Assembly (NCBI RefSeq): GCF_964275005.1
Contig: NC_092697.1
Span: 18,812,638 to 18,876,637 of the forward strand
From: Diadema setosum
Lineage: Eukaryota > Echinodermata > Echinoidea > Diadematoida > Diadematidae
Length of the DNA stretch: 64,000 bases
Reading direction: 5' to 3'
Under the pieces are notes generated by a model. That model ran no database searches. It saw only the letters and a list, made by a program, of their open reading frames with translations, and was not told the DNA's origin. Shown here one piece after another: positions 1 to 11,145 of this stretch (position 1 is its first letter; each line of letters starts with the position of its first letter). The translations under genes and the position numbers were made by a program.

Positions 1-59
1 AGAATCAGAAGTTATAGAGCTATATGTAAGATAATACTATGATTGAGTACATTATTGAC

Positions 60-460
60 TGTAGTTTCAAGTTTGTTCATAGCAAATCCAGGGATGCCCC
101 TCTTGGGGGCAGGGGGGGGGGGGTTGGAAAGGTCCAAATGGGGGCCTGAATTGTACATTTTCATCTTCTTCCTGAAAACCTCATGATGGATTTTCGTCAA
201 ACTTGGCAGGTAGCATCCCTATGGGGTCAGGATCTCAATTTATCAAAATGGGCACCATGCCCCACCCAGAGGGCCCCAGGGGGCCCCAAACTCCCCCCAA
301 ATTAAGGAATCTTAAAAAAATTTGGGCCCTTATTGTACATTTTCATCTTCTACTTGAGAATGCCTGGTCAAATTTTAGTAGAGCTGTGAATAATTTAGTT
401 AGTGACTGCGTGTAAGGTGAACTTGCGATACTCAGGTGAGCGCTAGACCCGCGGGTCTCT
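60..460. repeat. Interspersed repeat, two diverged tandem units
   Basis: Two related units each end in the shared phrase ATTGTACATTTTCATCTTCT (near 150-170 and 333-353), and both carry G/C-run stretches just before it. The segment then runs into TCAGGTGAGCGCTAGACCCGCGGGTCTCTTG-type sequence at about 431-461, which recurs widely in marine invertebrate genomes as a repeat terminus. No coding potential. The CLPP first exon was looked for here and not found. Confidence 0.5.
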
Positions 461-668
461 TGTTTTTTTAAATCGTTGAAAGTCACTGGGGAGGGGGAAG
501 GGAAGGGGAGGGGTAACTACATAGGCCTACAGTGTATGAGGCACAGACATTATCACCTCAATACATCTAATTATGTCTACACTCTGTACAGCTGTATGTG
601 ATCCAGCATCAACAAGCAATATGATGTGCAATTTGTTTGTTTTGTTTTGTTTTTTCTTGTCTGCACAG

Positions 669-2505
669 AGATTATACCTGTAGCTGCCTGCAGCCGTGGG
701 GCAGTGTACCGGTACATGTGCACAAGGGTCTGCACACAGCTGGGAGTCTCTACACATCACTTGTTCCTATTGTCATTGAGCAAACAGTAAGTTCAGGGTA
801 CCTGGGCAGTGCATCCTCTTATGGATATTTCAGTTTATGTCATCAAAGCAATTGAATATCCATGTGCCCTTTCATATAGCTGAGTACATCAAAATTAGTC
901 AAAGCTTTGGCCAAATGTCTCATAGCTTAGTAGTGTATATCTGATACATACATTTGTATTGCATACATGTGAAGTTGAAGCATTATGTATAATAATACCT
1001 CATATTTTTTTCTTTTTATCAGTTTACAGCCTGATGAATTGCAGTGTTTTGATAAATTTGGTTTGTAGAAACGTGTGTCTGATACAGTGATAATGCGAGT
1101 CATGGTGATACAATCAGTACATTGTTGTTGTGTCTGAGAAACTTATGATATCAACAACTGAATAGGGAACTTGCAGAAGAAAATATTTGTAGTAACATTT
1201 TCTGGCTTGAACCCTACACTTTTATTTTTTATTTTTTCTCTGTTCACTGTTCTAGGGCAGAGGTGAGCGGGCATACGATATCTACTCCAGGTTGCTGAAA
1301 GAACGCATCATATGTTTGATGGGTCCAGTAAGTTGTTCATACTAGTAGTTCTTCCAAGATGTACACTGTCATTATTGCAGGTTTAGTCATCATATATACA
1401 ATTCCAAATTCAAATACAGGTCAACCGTATTGCAATGAACACCATCCAACAGGATTTCATTATTGTAAGAAAATTCTCCCAGTACAGATTTTTCCCCCCT
1501 TTCTAACAGCCATGTCTATGGCACAACTCACTCGATTCAGGGAATAATTTTCCAACTCAAATTCGATTAGCAATTTTAGCTGATGAACAATATTTCAAAA
1601 TGGTATCATGTACACTTCTATGGAAGAAAACTGCTACCCAAAAGTTAGTTTGTGTAGCAGTGGTGTAAAAATGGATAATGCATAGCAAATTGTGATGCGA
1701 TACCAGGAAAATTATTCCCTGCGATAAAGCGAGCAAATTTCGGAACCACATGGTGAGATTCATTAGTATGTGAAAATTTTATCCAGAAAACTGTCATTTT
1801 TCTTACTTGCATTGTTTTTTTTACAGCAAGGTTGAAAGAAGTGACGTTGTGGAGGGGGGGGGGGGGATGGGGAATTCTAGACTTCCTATTACACGCCTTG
1901 AGGACTCACAATCAGGTGCACACCTTGTGCACTTCTTGTACACATTACACGTACAAATAGTGCAGTGTGTGTAAGATTTTGTGCATCTAGGTTACACTGT
2001 ACTACCTGTACTTACCAATTAGAGCCTCGGTCACAACCCACCGTACTTACAAGTGCATGCTGTCTACTTGCAAAAACGTGGGAAAAATTTGGGGATGTGT
2101 ACATAGTAAGTACCGCCTCGGTACAGATTTTGGAGCACGCAGACATGCCGTAGCACTTTTAGGACACAGAAAACTTAGCTGCGTTGGGGCTATGGATTCA
2201 TACTAAGTACAGGTTGACGTACTCCCTCCCTGCTCTTGCTACTCCCTCCCCGCATTTTCAGAAAAAGTCGAATGCCGTGGTCACTGCCAAAAAACATATA
2301 GACTATAAACACACACGGTAGATTGTGACCGAGGCTTTATGCACATGGTTGTAGGAGAAGGTGTGATTGCTATGCAGCTATTGTTAGTGGATGATTGCAG
2401 AGAATTCTTGTGGTCCAAATATCTTGGTAAAACATGGTTTGCCTGCTTTTGGCCACAACCCCCCCCCCCCCCCCCCAAAAAAAAAAAATAAATAAATAAA
2501 TAAAA

Positions 2506-2560
<55 letters not shown>

Positions 2561-5500
2561 GAATGAAATAATGAATCAGCCCATGATGCTCAAAATGAGC
2601 ATCAAACATTTTGCTATTTCATGATATTGCTTCAGTGGCCACACAACTTGGTCAAAAAAAAAAAAACCTCAACATTTTCTGAAGTAAACCTTTATAAAAT
2701 TGTTAAGGATGTTTCCTCAATTTAAACGCCTTTATATGAGCATTATCAAAACCTTGGAATGAGTTTGTGAAGTGAACAGTGTATCTTTTTGAAGCCCTCA
2801 TGGTATGAAAGCAGTGCGGTAATCTGATATCATCTTTGATGGTTATTCTTTGATAGGTGACTGACATGGTCTCCAGTGTGGTGATAGCCCAGTTACTACA
2901 CCTGCAGTCAGAGAGCAACAAAAAACCCATTCACATGTACATCAACAGCCCAGGTTAGTGTTCCACCATTCTGACATATGACAGTATGAAATAGCAACAC
3001 CAACACATACATTGTAGTCTTAGTTTGAAATATTTGTTTTGAATGGAAAAGATGCTTAAATGGATCTGTAGTGATACCAACTGGGAATCAAATATTTAAT
3101 TGTAGATCAAGTACAGTTGTAAGATGTGTATCAATCACTTGTACTAGTTCTTCTTATGTCATACATTATCACAGAGTAATGAGTATTTCTGTACAAAATT
3201 TCAGTGAAGATAAAATATGTTACTCTTTGTCATAAAAGAGGAGCTGACAAAGGCATAGTATGTGATGTGTACCTTTTGTCTGTGCAGTGCTGCTAATAAA
3301 CAAGCCATTCTTGCCAGTTTCTTACACTTTAAAGTCATTCCAGATAAGTATGCATTGAATGTTTGTTCCTGCCTAGAGAATAGAATACATGTACTTCAGG
3401 AATTGGCTTAAATGTAAAACATCATCTGTCTACATAGTTCTCATAATAATGCAAAGTTGGTTCCTCGTAATGTAGTGATGTATGGTACATGTGTTATATC
3501 TGTCCTACACTTAAAGGCCAGTCCTGTTCTCTTTTGCCACAAGTACTGGTAATCCTAGAGTTGAATGCTCATTGAACAAGTTATTTTGATGGCAATTTGT
3601 GTAGATAAGCTTCATATTACTGATTTCCTCTGATCACCACCCTTGTATGTACACCACACATTACAGGTGGATCTGTTACAGCAGGGCTTGGTATCTACGA
3701 CACCATGCAGTACGTGCTGCCCCCTATCTGTACGTGGTGTGTTGGTCAAGCCTGCAGTATGGGTTCACTGCTACTCACAGCTGGCACTCCCGGCATGAGA
3801 TCCAGTCTGCCTAACTCTAGGATCATGATACACCAGCCTTCAGGACAAGCAGTGGTATGATATCATAGTCATTTCTCATTAGTACTCCAACTCCCAAAAC
3901 ACCAAAGTCTCATGTATGCAAGCAGCACAGGCCTATAGTTGTGCTTGGTAAGCTTACCTGATCTACATTAATAATGCTTGAATTGATGCCCTTGCACCAC
4001 TTACATTTCATTTCAAAATCCTGAAACTAGTTGAATTACTACTGCCAAAACACCAACCAACAGCCACCAATTAACATTTACAGTTTGGATGGTGAGGAAA
4101 GTCCTGATACTCTATGTTGGTATTTCTTATCAGTAGACTTTAGGAGGAAAGTATAGATTTTGATTATGATAAACTAATGTACATGCATATGAGGCATACA
4201 GTGTATACCAGGTATTTAAATTTTTGTGAATTTTGCGAGTGGACTGATATGTGTGTAATTGACAAGTCACAGAAATCTTGCTTTCCACGAGATAAATGTG
4301 TTCTATATTGACATCCAGGTGGGAAATGACTAACTTTTTTTTTTCATGAATAATGCTAATACATTCACAAATTCTCATTCCGTCATGGTTGTTCTCAGTC
4401 ATGAAAGTAAACAACATGTGTAATTGTCTTACTAGTCCCAGTTTCATAAAATGTGAGGAGTATGTAGTATTTGTGGTTAACCCTTGTCAATAGACTGGGT
4501 ATGTGGAGTCATGATCAAATTTAGGTGTATATTTTGTGTTAACTGCTATTTAGAATGCTATCAGTACACTCTTGGTATGCCCTTACACAGTCAGTGTAAA
4601 AGAATAGGATTTCTTCTAATGTTGCTATGTGCAGGGACAAGCCACAGATATCCAGATCCAGGCAGAAGAGATCATCAAACTAAAGGCTCAGATCAACAAA
4701 CTGTATGTGAAGCACACAGGAAGGACTCTGGATGTCATAGGTATGATACTCATCTCCATCATCAACTTTCAAAATCATACAATTAGAAATCCTCTTCACT
4801 CGTCAAAGTAGCTAATATAGTCTTGCAGCTACAGGACAGTAACTGCATGAATTGTATCTTTTTATAAAAGAAAATATAGTATGCATGGTTCCCCCCCCCC
4901 CCCTTTTTAAGAGACAAATTTCCTTGACTGCATGAAGGATGTATGAGAACATTGTGTCCTAGGTGTGTTCAGCAGGGTCCCAGAGATATAGTCTCCTATT
5001 CATAAGACACAAAGCAACAGTTTTCCTCCCAATAACATGGTAGGAATGTGACCCATTTGGGCTGCTGAGAGGATATACAGGTAAATAAGTTGAAAACATT
5101 GACATGGCTTAACTTTGATATTGTTGTAATTGCTTGAATTTGTTGTTGTGTGTTTCCCATTATTCATTTATATTGTTCAAAGTAGTTTTCTCTGAGAGGT
5201 ATTATTTGAAGGGAAGAGGAAGGAGAGAATTATAGCTATGCATTTGCATCTCTCAGATAAATGGGAATTATGATTAAACATTAATGTGTATTCATCTGCA
5301 GGTCCAGAACTTCTAACAAACTTGCCAATTAAATTTATGGGTGCGTTCAAGCGCTCACCTAAAGCGAACTGTACTGTACCGTACCCGCGCCAGAGGAGCG
5401 CTCGAACACTCCTAAAGTGTACCGTGCCGTACTGTACCGAGCCAAAAGTGGACCACTTCCCGATGTGCTCCAAAAGCATACCAAAGTGTACCAAAAGTTT

Positions 5501-6345
5501 GTTGTAAAGCATGCGCGTATCATGCGCATACGTCACAATGCAAAGACATCATTCTCTTTGTTCGGGACAGGTGCAAGTTGTTCAAACACCAGGTGGATGA
5601 TATTCTTGCTACAAAATGCGCTTTGGTTCAGTTCACTTTGGTTCGCTTTAGAGCACTCGAACGAACCCTTTGGCTCTGAATGAGTATTGGATTGCATAAT
5701 ACTGAAATTCAATTTGTATTTTCTAGAGGCACACTGCAGGGACCTCAGAAATTGGAGTCACTGGTAGCAATGTATGGCATCTGAACTATAAGGGTCCTCA
5801 TAAGTCCCAAGGTTGACCAAATGATAGTGAGGGGAGTTTGAGAACATGTTCTCCTGCAAAACAGGAAAGTAGCAAGCCCACAGATGGAATATGAAACGAA
5901 TGTTCTTTCCTCTGGATGGAAAATTTAATGAATATTCCACGTATGAATATATACAACGTATGTGTGTTGAAAATCACATTCCTCCCCCCCCCCCCCCCCC
6001 CCCTACAGAGCAGAATGTTCCATGTAGCAAAAGGGTCTAGCATAGAGACTTGGTAATGCGGTGAATGCTAGGAGTAGGTGTATGGAAGTACATGTATTAC
6101 TTTGTGGCTCACAAATTATACATTATTGGTAAAGATAAACTCTTCAGTTATTTCATACAGAGCATACAAGAGAAGTAAAACTGAATGGCATCCTGTGTTC
6201 ATTTGATCATAATCCAGAAGCTGCAATGGAGCGAGATAACTTCATGAGCCCCCAGGAAGCCTTAGACTTTGGTCTTATTGACACTGTGGTGGAGCATCCT
6301 CCCCATGTGGGCCAGCCAGAGAAGGACAAGACAGAGGAGTCATAA
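669..6345 (+). CDS. CLPP: ATP-dependent Clp protease proteolytic subunit, mitochondrial (5' exon missing)
   Basis: Serine peptidase that with ClpX forms the ClpXP protease of the mitochondrial matrix. Six exons join in frame with GT/AG borders: 669-786, 1256-1327, 2857-2953, 3667-3854, 4635-4740 and 6218-6345 (TAA), giving about 236 residues. The protein aligns to animal CLPP throughout: LVPIVIEQT at the mature N-terminus, [36 protein letters not shown], the nucleophile motif [17 protein letters not shown] (catalytic Ser codon 3756-3758), MIHQPSG (catalytic His codon 3831-3833), and [12 protein letters not shown] (catalytic Asp codon 6280-6282). The triad is complete, so the enzyme should be active. 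The first exon found is entered through a splice acceptor ending at 668 in phase 2. The start codon and mitochondrial transit peptide must therefore lie on an upstream exon, which I could not place in 1-668. The C-terminal tail is short and acidic. The gene converges with LRRC40. Confidence 0.95.
1538..1721. mobile_element. Short inverted-repeat element (MITE-like) in CLPP intron 2
   Basis: Begins CAGGGAATAATTTTCC and ends with its exact reverse complement, GGAAAATTATTCCCTG, 184 bp apart. No ORF. The CAG...CTG ends resemble CAG-type terminal repeats of several DNA transposon superfamilies. No target duplication is obvious. Confidence 0.55.
2461..2559. repeat. Poly-C / poly-A / (TA)n simple repeat
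   Basis: C-run, then A-rich, then about 23 TA dinucleotides in CLPP intron 2, roughly 300 bp before the exon at 2857. Length is likely to vary between individuals and to be unreliable in assembly. Confidence 0.9.
5339..5668. mobile_element. MITE with about 30-bp terminal inverted repeats in the last CLPP intron
   Basis: The left end GGGTGCGTTCAAGCGCTC, continuing to CTAAAGCGAAC, is matched in inverse at 5640-5668 (GTTCGCTTTAGAGCACTCG then AACGAACCC). The 330 bp interior is rich in GTACCGTAC-type words and has no coding capacity. The superfamily is unresolved because the target-site duplication is unclear. Confidence 0.7.
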
Positions 6346-6430
6346 CACACACTGAACTCTGGAAGGGAAGTCAACCCTAAGCCCTGACCAAGTCTCAAGA
6401 TATATCAACATTGGAAGGATACAGCACTCT

Positions 6431-6757
6431 GATGGATGTACATGTACCATGCCTTGGGATATATGACCCTCAACCTGTGACAACCCCAAACTCCATAATA
6501 TTTGGCTCTTCTGGCTTTTTTATGCCTCCACTACAAAGAGAGCTGGTGGTATTATGTTTTTGAGTTATTTGTCTATTTGTCGCCTGTCCCACATGGATGT
6601 ACCATACAGGTGTACCTCAGGATGTACGACTCTCAGCCTGTGACAACCCCAAACTCCATACTATTTGGCTCTTCTGACATTATTGTGCCTCCACTACTGG
6701 TGCTGGTGGTATTATGTTTTTTTGAGCTAATTGTCTGTTTTTCGTCTGTCCAACATG
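6431..6757. repeat. Tandem duplication in the CLPP 3' flank
   Basis: Two copies of a unit of about 162 bp follow the CLPP stop by some 85 bp. Both contain CCTGTGACAACCCCAAACTC (6474 and 6637), TTTGGCTCTTCTG, TGCCTCCACTAC and GGTGGTATTATGTTTTT. They differ by scattered substitutions and small indels. They are probably within the 3'UTR, but no nearby AATAAA was seen to prove it. Confidence 0.75.
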
Positions 6758-8029
6758 TCTTTATTGCAATTTATGAAAAACTGCTCAGTATTTTTACTAG
6801 TACACTACCTTACCCAGGCATTCTACAAGAAGTGTAATTGTGCTGTTTAGATTTTAGGCAAAAATTTGTCAAGGTGAAAGGCCACTGAACTTTGCTGAAT
6901 GTAACATTTTTGAGCTGTAATTTTATAATGTCAAATGGTAATATGATTGGAAGGATGGAAATCAAAAGGTTATTATGCATAATGGTAAAAGGTATCGTAA
7001 AGGTCAAAGAGGAGTACTTTTGAGGAAAAAAATTGATAAAGGAATAATAGAATACCAAAGTATGATGTTATAGCAGCTCATCGTCATGGAACTAGTTCCA
7101 ATCCAAACTATAGCAAAAGACTGTGACATCTTCACTTTGTGACTCTGTAGATTGCCTGTAATGACAATGGTAGAAATGGATCAAAGGTCAAGGTCAAAGT
7201 TCATCCAAATGCAGATAATGCATCATTTTCTGCTTCGAGGTGATTAGGAAACAACTGCAAAAATCCTGACATGTGAGATGTATGAAGCTTTAAAAGAAGT
7301 AGGGTATGTTTGAAGTGCAGTGGTTATCATGTATAGACTGAAATGAGACAAACAGAAAAGAAATGAAATTCAAAGTTTTACATAGTTTCATGACTTAGTT
7401 GTAAAGAGTAACTGCATATTGTGCAAAATATGTCATTGCTCCCAAGTCTTCCTTGACCTGAACATGACCCTTCACTAAATGTACTTTTTTTGGATAAAAT
7501 TGAGAAGTTATATCCATAACATCAAATTATTGGAGTTTTCTAATAACGACCCTGGGGAAAGGGCTACTAGTTGCAAAATTACCAACCAGAAAACATGATG
7601 GTTATGCTTTTATGTACAAGCCAGTGAGCAAATTGTGAGTTGCCATGTGTAGTTGCCACCAGTATCACTATTCTGTATAGACATATGAAATTTTAAAAGT
7701 TTTGAACTGTATTTCATTTCCAACGTTGATGAAACCTTTACCATTCTGCTTGTCTTAATTTTACTTTATGACATTCAATATGAATGTGGTGTAGAACTGC
7801 ACGTATAAATCAAAAAACAAAACGCACGCACACACACACACACAATAATTTCTTCTTGATATACATGTACAATGTAGAGGACAATGTGATCTACCAGTAC
7901 TTTTCAACATCTTTCTGCTACAACTAAAGCCCTCTAATGATATAAATTCCTAGATAAAAATTGGGAGTGCTTAAAAAAGAGAACCGTTATCTTGAAAGCC
8001 TGGATAATGTGAAAGTTTTGCTTTCAAGG
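6758..8029. other. Intergenic / possible CLPP 3'UTR, no gene recognised
   Basis: AT-rich sequence without a recognisable exon. It holds a (CA)n tract near 7827-7842 and scattered AGGTCA-like words near 7185. Nothing else was supported. Confidence 0.5.
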
Positions 8030-8229
8030 GACCAAATTCACGAAGGTGGTTTCAACTTAGACCATGGTCTAAAATGAGCACGAAATAGGCATACCTTTGT
8101 ACATGCGCATATAAATGTGCGTTTGTTACTGGATGTCTGTTGGCATACGCATTCTGTCAATCGTATTTACGCAGAAGAAATTTACATAAACCATGGTTTA
8201 AATTTAAACCACCTTCATGAATTCAGGCC
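8030..8229. mobile_element. Foldback MITE with about 40-bp arms
   Basis: The left arm AATTCACGAAGGTGGTTT, continuing to CCATGG, pairs with the right arm CCATGGTTTAAATTTAAACC followed by ACCTTCATGAATTC. The arms are about 85% complementary over some 40 bp and the total is about 200 bp. No ORF. Confidence 0.7.
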
Positions 8230-8834
8230 AAGATGGTTATTTTCCCTTCTAGCTGACTAAACTGCCTATGGGTTGCTGGTGTGCAGATTAACTTTCCCCG
8301 TTCTTTTATTTTTCTCAATGGGTGATTGCAGTACTCGGCTAATTCATTTCCATCTGTCAGTATAGTATGGTACAATAGTGTACAAAGTATAATCTACACT
8401 ATGACTACATGACAGAAATGTAATTCTATGTATTATTATTATTGTAGATGTTCATTTCTGGTCGCTATCTGGTGATGTCGCTGATTTACAGAAGACTACT
8501 GCATGGATAATTCCAGAATATTTGCCACTTGTAATCCCATGAAGAGTCAAATTCTCCACAGGTCAATGTCCTCTCCTTAGCTTAGCTCTGAGTAAGATTT
8601 GGGTAAGGCTAAAAATTTAGCTGCATTTCCATTATAGCCAACTTAACATGTTCAGCACCTCTTCTCAATATTGAAAACCACCAAAACAAAGAACCTTTTT
8701 CCTCCTAAGAGGCAAATGGGGCCATCAATCCAATTTAGGTAGTCAGATAGTCTGACAACATTTATACTTTCTCACGTTTTTATCAGGTATAATGAATCTT
8801 ATTTCATCTCTTACACATGTACATGTACTACAAA

Positions 8835-9020
8835 AACAAGCTACTATAAAGCAAGATATTTTTGCAGCATGAAATTTTCACAAATCGCCACTGGCATTCA
8901 ATGCATATAGCATAGACGAGAACTTTCGTGTGCATTTTAATTTCATAAATTTTGGCTCTCACAAAATTTGTGAAATTAAACTGCATGTGAACATTCTGGT
9001 TTTCCAGAAACAGTGTGTTA
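8835..9020. mobile_element. Old copy of a GTGCATTTTAATTTCG-type MITE
   Basis: GTGCATTTTAATTTCATAAA, GCTCTCACAAAATTTGTGAAA and GCATGTGAACATT correspond to the better preserved copy at 42735-42940, which has GTGCATTTTAATTTCGCGAG and a palindromic CGCGAAATTAAAATGC. CpG positions in the younger copy are decayed here, so this one is older. Confidence 0.6.
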
Positions 9021-9148
9021 CATGAATTGCTCATTATCATTCAGCATGTGTAGATGTAGTTAATTCTGCACACATTTCAATGGAAGTAATGTATTAAGCC
9101 AAATTTCTTCCCGAACCCGAGTAATTTCTCAGACGGACATACATTATA

Positions 9149-9429
9149 TAGAGTGGAAACTCAGTACATCTATAATGACATCCTTGGGACCAAGACAATT
9201 TGTTCTTTATATCAGTCATTCTGTTATATACCTGATATAACAAACTAATTTCTCCAGTCCCAATGCATTCATTTCCTTTGTTTTGTATTGTTTATTGATT
9301 ACTGATCAGCAATCAATAAACAATACAAAACAAAGGAAATGAATGCATTGGGACTGGAGAAATTAGTTTGTTATACACTTGTATCAGGTATTTTGTTATA
9401 TCAGATTTCTTTATATCGAGTCACCACTG
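9149..9429. mobile_element. Pogo/Tigger-type element enclosing a perfect palindrome
   Basis: The ends (AGAGTGGAAACTC... and ...CACCACTG followed by TA) resemble the CAGTG-start, CACTG-end family seen elsewhere in the window (10958, 26567, 59542). Inside, two 62-base arms at about 9239-9300 and 9311-9372 are exact reverse complements around ACTGATCAGC. The arms carry TTTCTCCAGTCCCAATGC. The element lies between CLPP and LRRC40. Confidence 0.65.
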
Positions 9430-10352
9430 TACCAGGTAAAAAAAAAGCATATTTTGATTATATCACATCAGTTAAATATGGTCCAAGTTCAGGCTCACTC
9501 TTCAAGCTCAATAGATTTGACTTAAAGAACAGTACCTTTGGACTGAATTACTTGTCTTTGGTTTGGCTGGAGTGTATCATACAATACTAAACATCTTAAA
9601 AGGTATGTATTTTGCTTGGTTTGCCTAGATTTGTTTGTCCAATTTCTAACAATGAAACTTAAAATAAAGAATGCCTGTAAGACATAAATGTGTGCAAGTT
9701 CTTTTCCACGTGCTTGTTCATGTAGCGTGTGATAAAACATGTATAGTGATATACAAGTACAGTGGCATATAGGTGAGCATTCAGCTGGCTATCATGAAAA
9801 CAGGATCTAGTTGTTGCATTGTACTAACTGATTGTACTGAATACAGAAAAGCCACAAGTGTCACTTACAATCAATTGTACAATTCATTCTCATTTTTATT
9901 CATTCAAAATTCATTTTCATTTTAAGTGTATTCACACACATACACAAATAGATAATAAGTACAAATGATGATGACAATGATAACTGATTTACATAGTGCA
10001 TAATAATTATCCATGATAATTTCCTTTGCATTTCTCATCAACATAACACTGTGGTTAATAGCTACTGTACATGCACATTGAAAAACTTGTACTGCAAGCT
10101 GTAAAAGTTAGAGCATTTTTCAACATGCAGGCTACTACTTATCACAACAATGCCCCAAATTGATCAATATGACAGCAACTAGTACACTCTGGTAAATTGA
10201 CTTCACAAAAATTCTTCCTAGGTGAAGATATTGGCATGCCTGAGTGTGTGCATGCATCAGGTGTGAGTTTCGTCACTTTGTCTCCCTCTACAAATTAAAT
10301 TTGTTAAGATCGCAACTGCTGATCTGTAAATTAACAAACGTGTCGAAAAAAA

Positions 10353-10420
10353 GGAACCAGTGAGACTCGAACCTGTCATCTACTGCTTTCTGGGCAGCGA
10401 TACTACCACCAGGCTGTCCC
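10353..10420 (-). repeat. tRNA-like sequence (tRNA pseudogene or SINE head)
   Basis: On the minus strand, GGGACAG pairs with the 3' CTGGTTCC with mismatches. CTGC(CCAGAAA)GCAG forms an anticodon-like arm, GGTTCGAGTC is a good B box, and a run of seven T follows (10352-10346), a possible Pol III stop. The T-stem pairs badly and position 33 is not U, so a functional tRNA is unlikely. Confidence 0.4.
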
Positions 10421-10957
10421 TGGTGGCCGGCAGTGACACGATGAACATGGAACAAATACCCAAGCTCCGAATTCTGACATTGTTATGTTAAGTAGTCCAA
10501 GGCAGACAAGGCATAGGATAAATAAAAGAAAGATATCATTGAGAGGGGTGAAGGTTCAGGTGTGAGTTTCTTCATGTTTGAATGAAAGCTCTATAAAATG
10601 TGCATGCATGTTTTAATGAAAGCTCTATAAAATACAGTATACATGTCCTGTTAGCATATCTGGGTGTCCTCTTTTATGTCTTGAAATGCATGCAAAATGT
10701 TGTTTTTAATTCCATTTACAAATAGCTGAAGTTGATTGTTTTAAAGTAGCCTTGTTACTTCCACAGATTTGCATCATTTAAAAAGGCTGCTTAATTATTA
10801 TAATTATGTCAGACTGTTAATCACAAGTCGACTTCACTTGATCATGCTTATCATGCATAAGTTAGTCAGTGCCCTTCCTATAGCATTTTTTAATAAGCCA
10901 ATCTACACATCTGATTTGATGATACATGCACGGGTCACACATCTCTCTGTTACAATA

Positions 10958-11145
10958 CAGGTGACTCCCATTATAACAAAGTCCTTGGGACTGGCAGTTT
11001 CTTTTTTTAAGACAAAATTTTGCTATATTCGAACAGTAAAGTACATTAAGATAACTTTTCAGATGATAATTTTAGGACCTGAATTTTTACTTCCTTGAAA
11101 CAAGAATTTTGTTTTAGCTATGTTCATTATAATGAGAATGCACTG
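10958..11145. mobile_element. Short pogo/Tigger-type MITE
   Basis: The left end CAGGTGACTCCCATTATAAC and the right end, read inverted, CAGTGCATTCTCATTATAAT are flanked by TA on both sides (10956-10957, 11146-11147). 188 bp with no intact transposase. It belongs with the elements at 9149 and 26567, which share TCCTTGGGA just inside an end. Confidence 0.65.
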
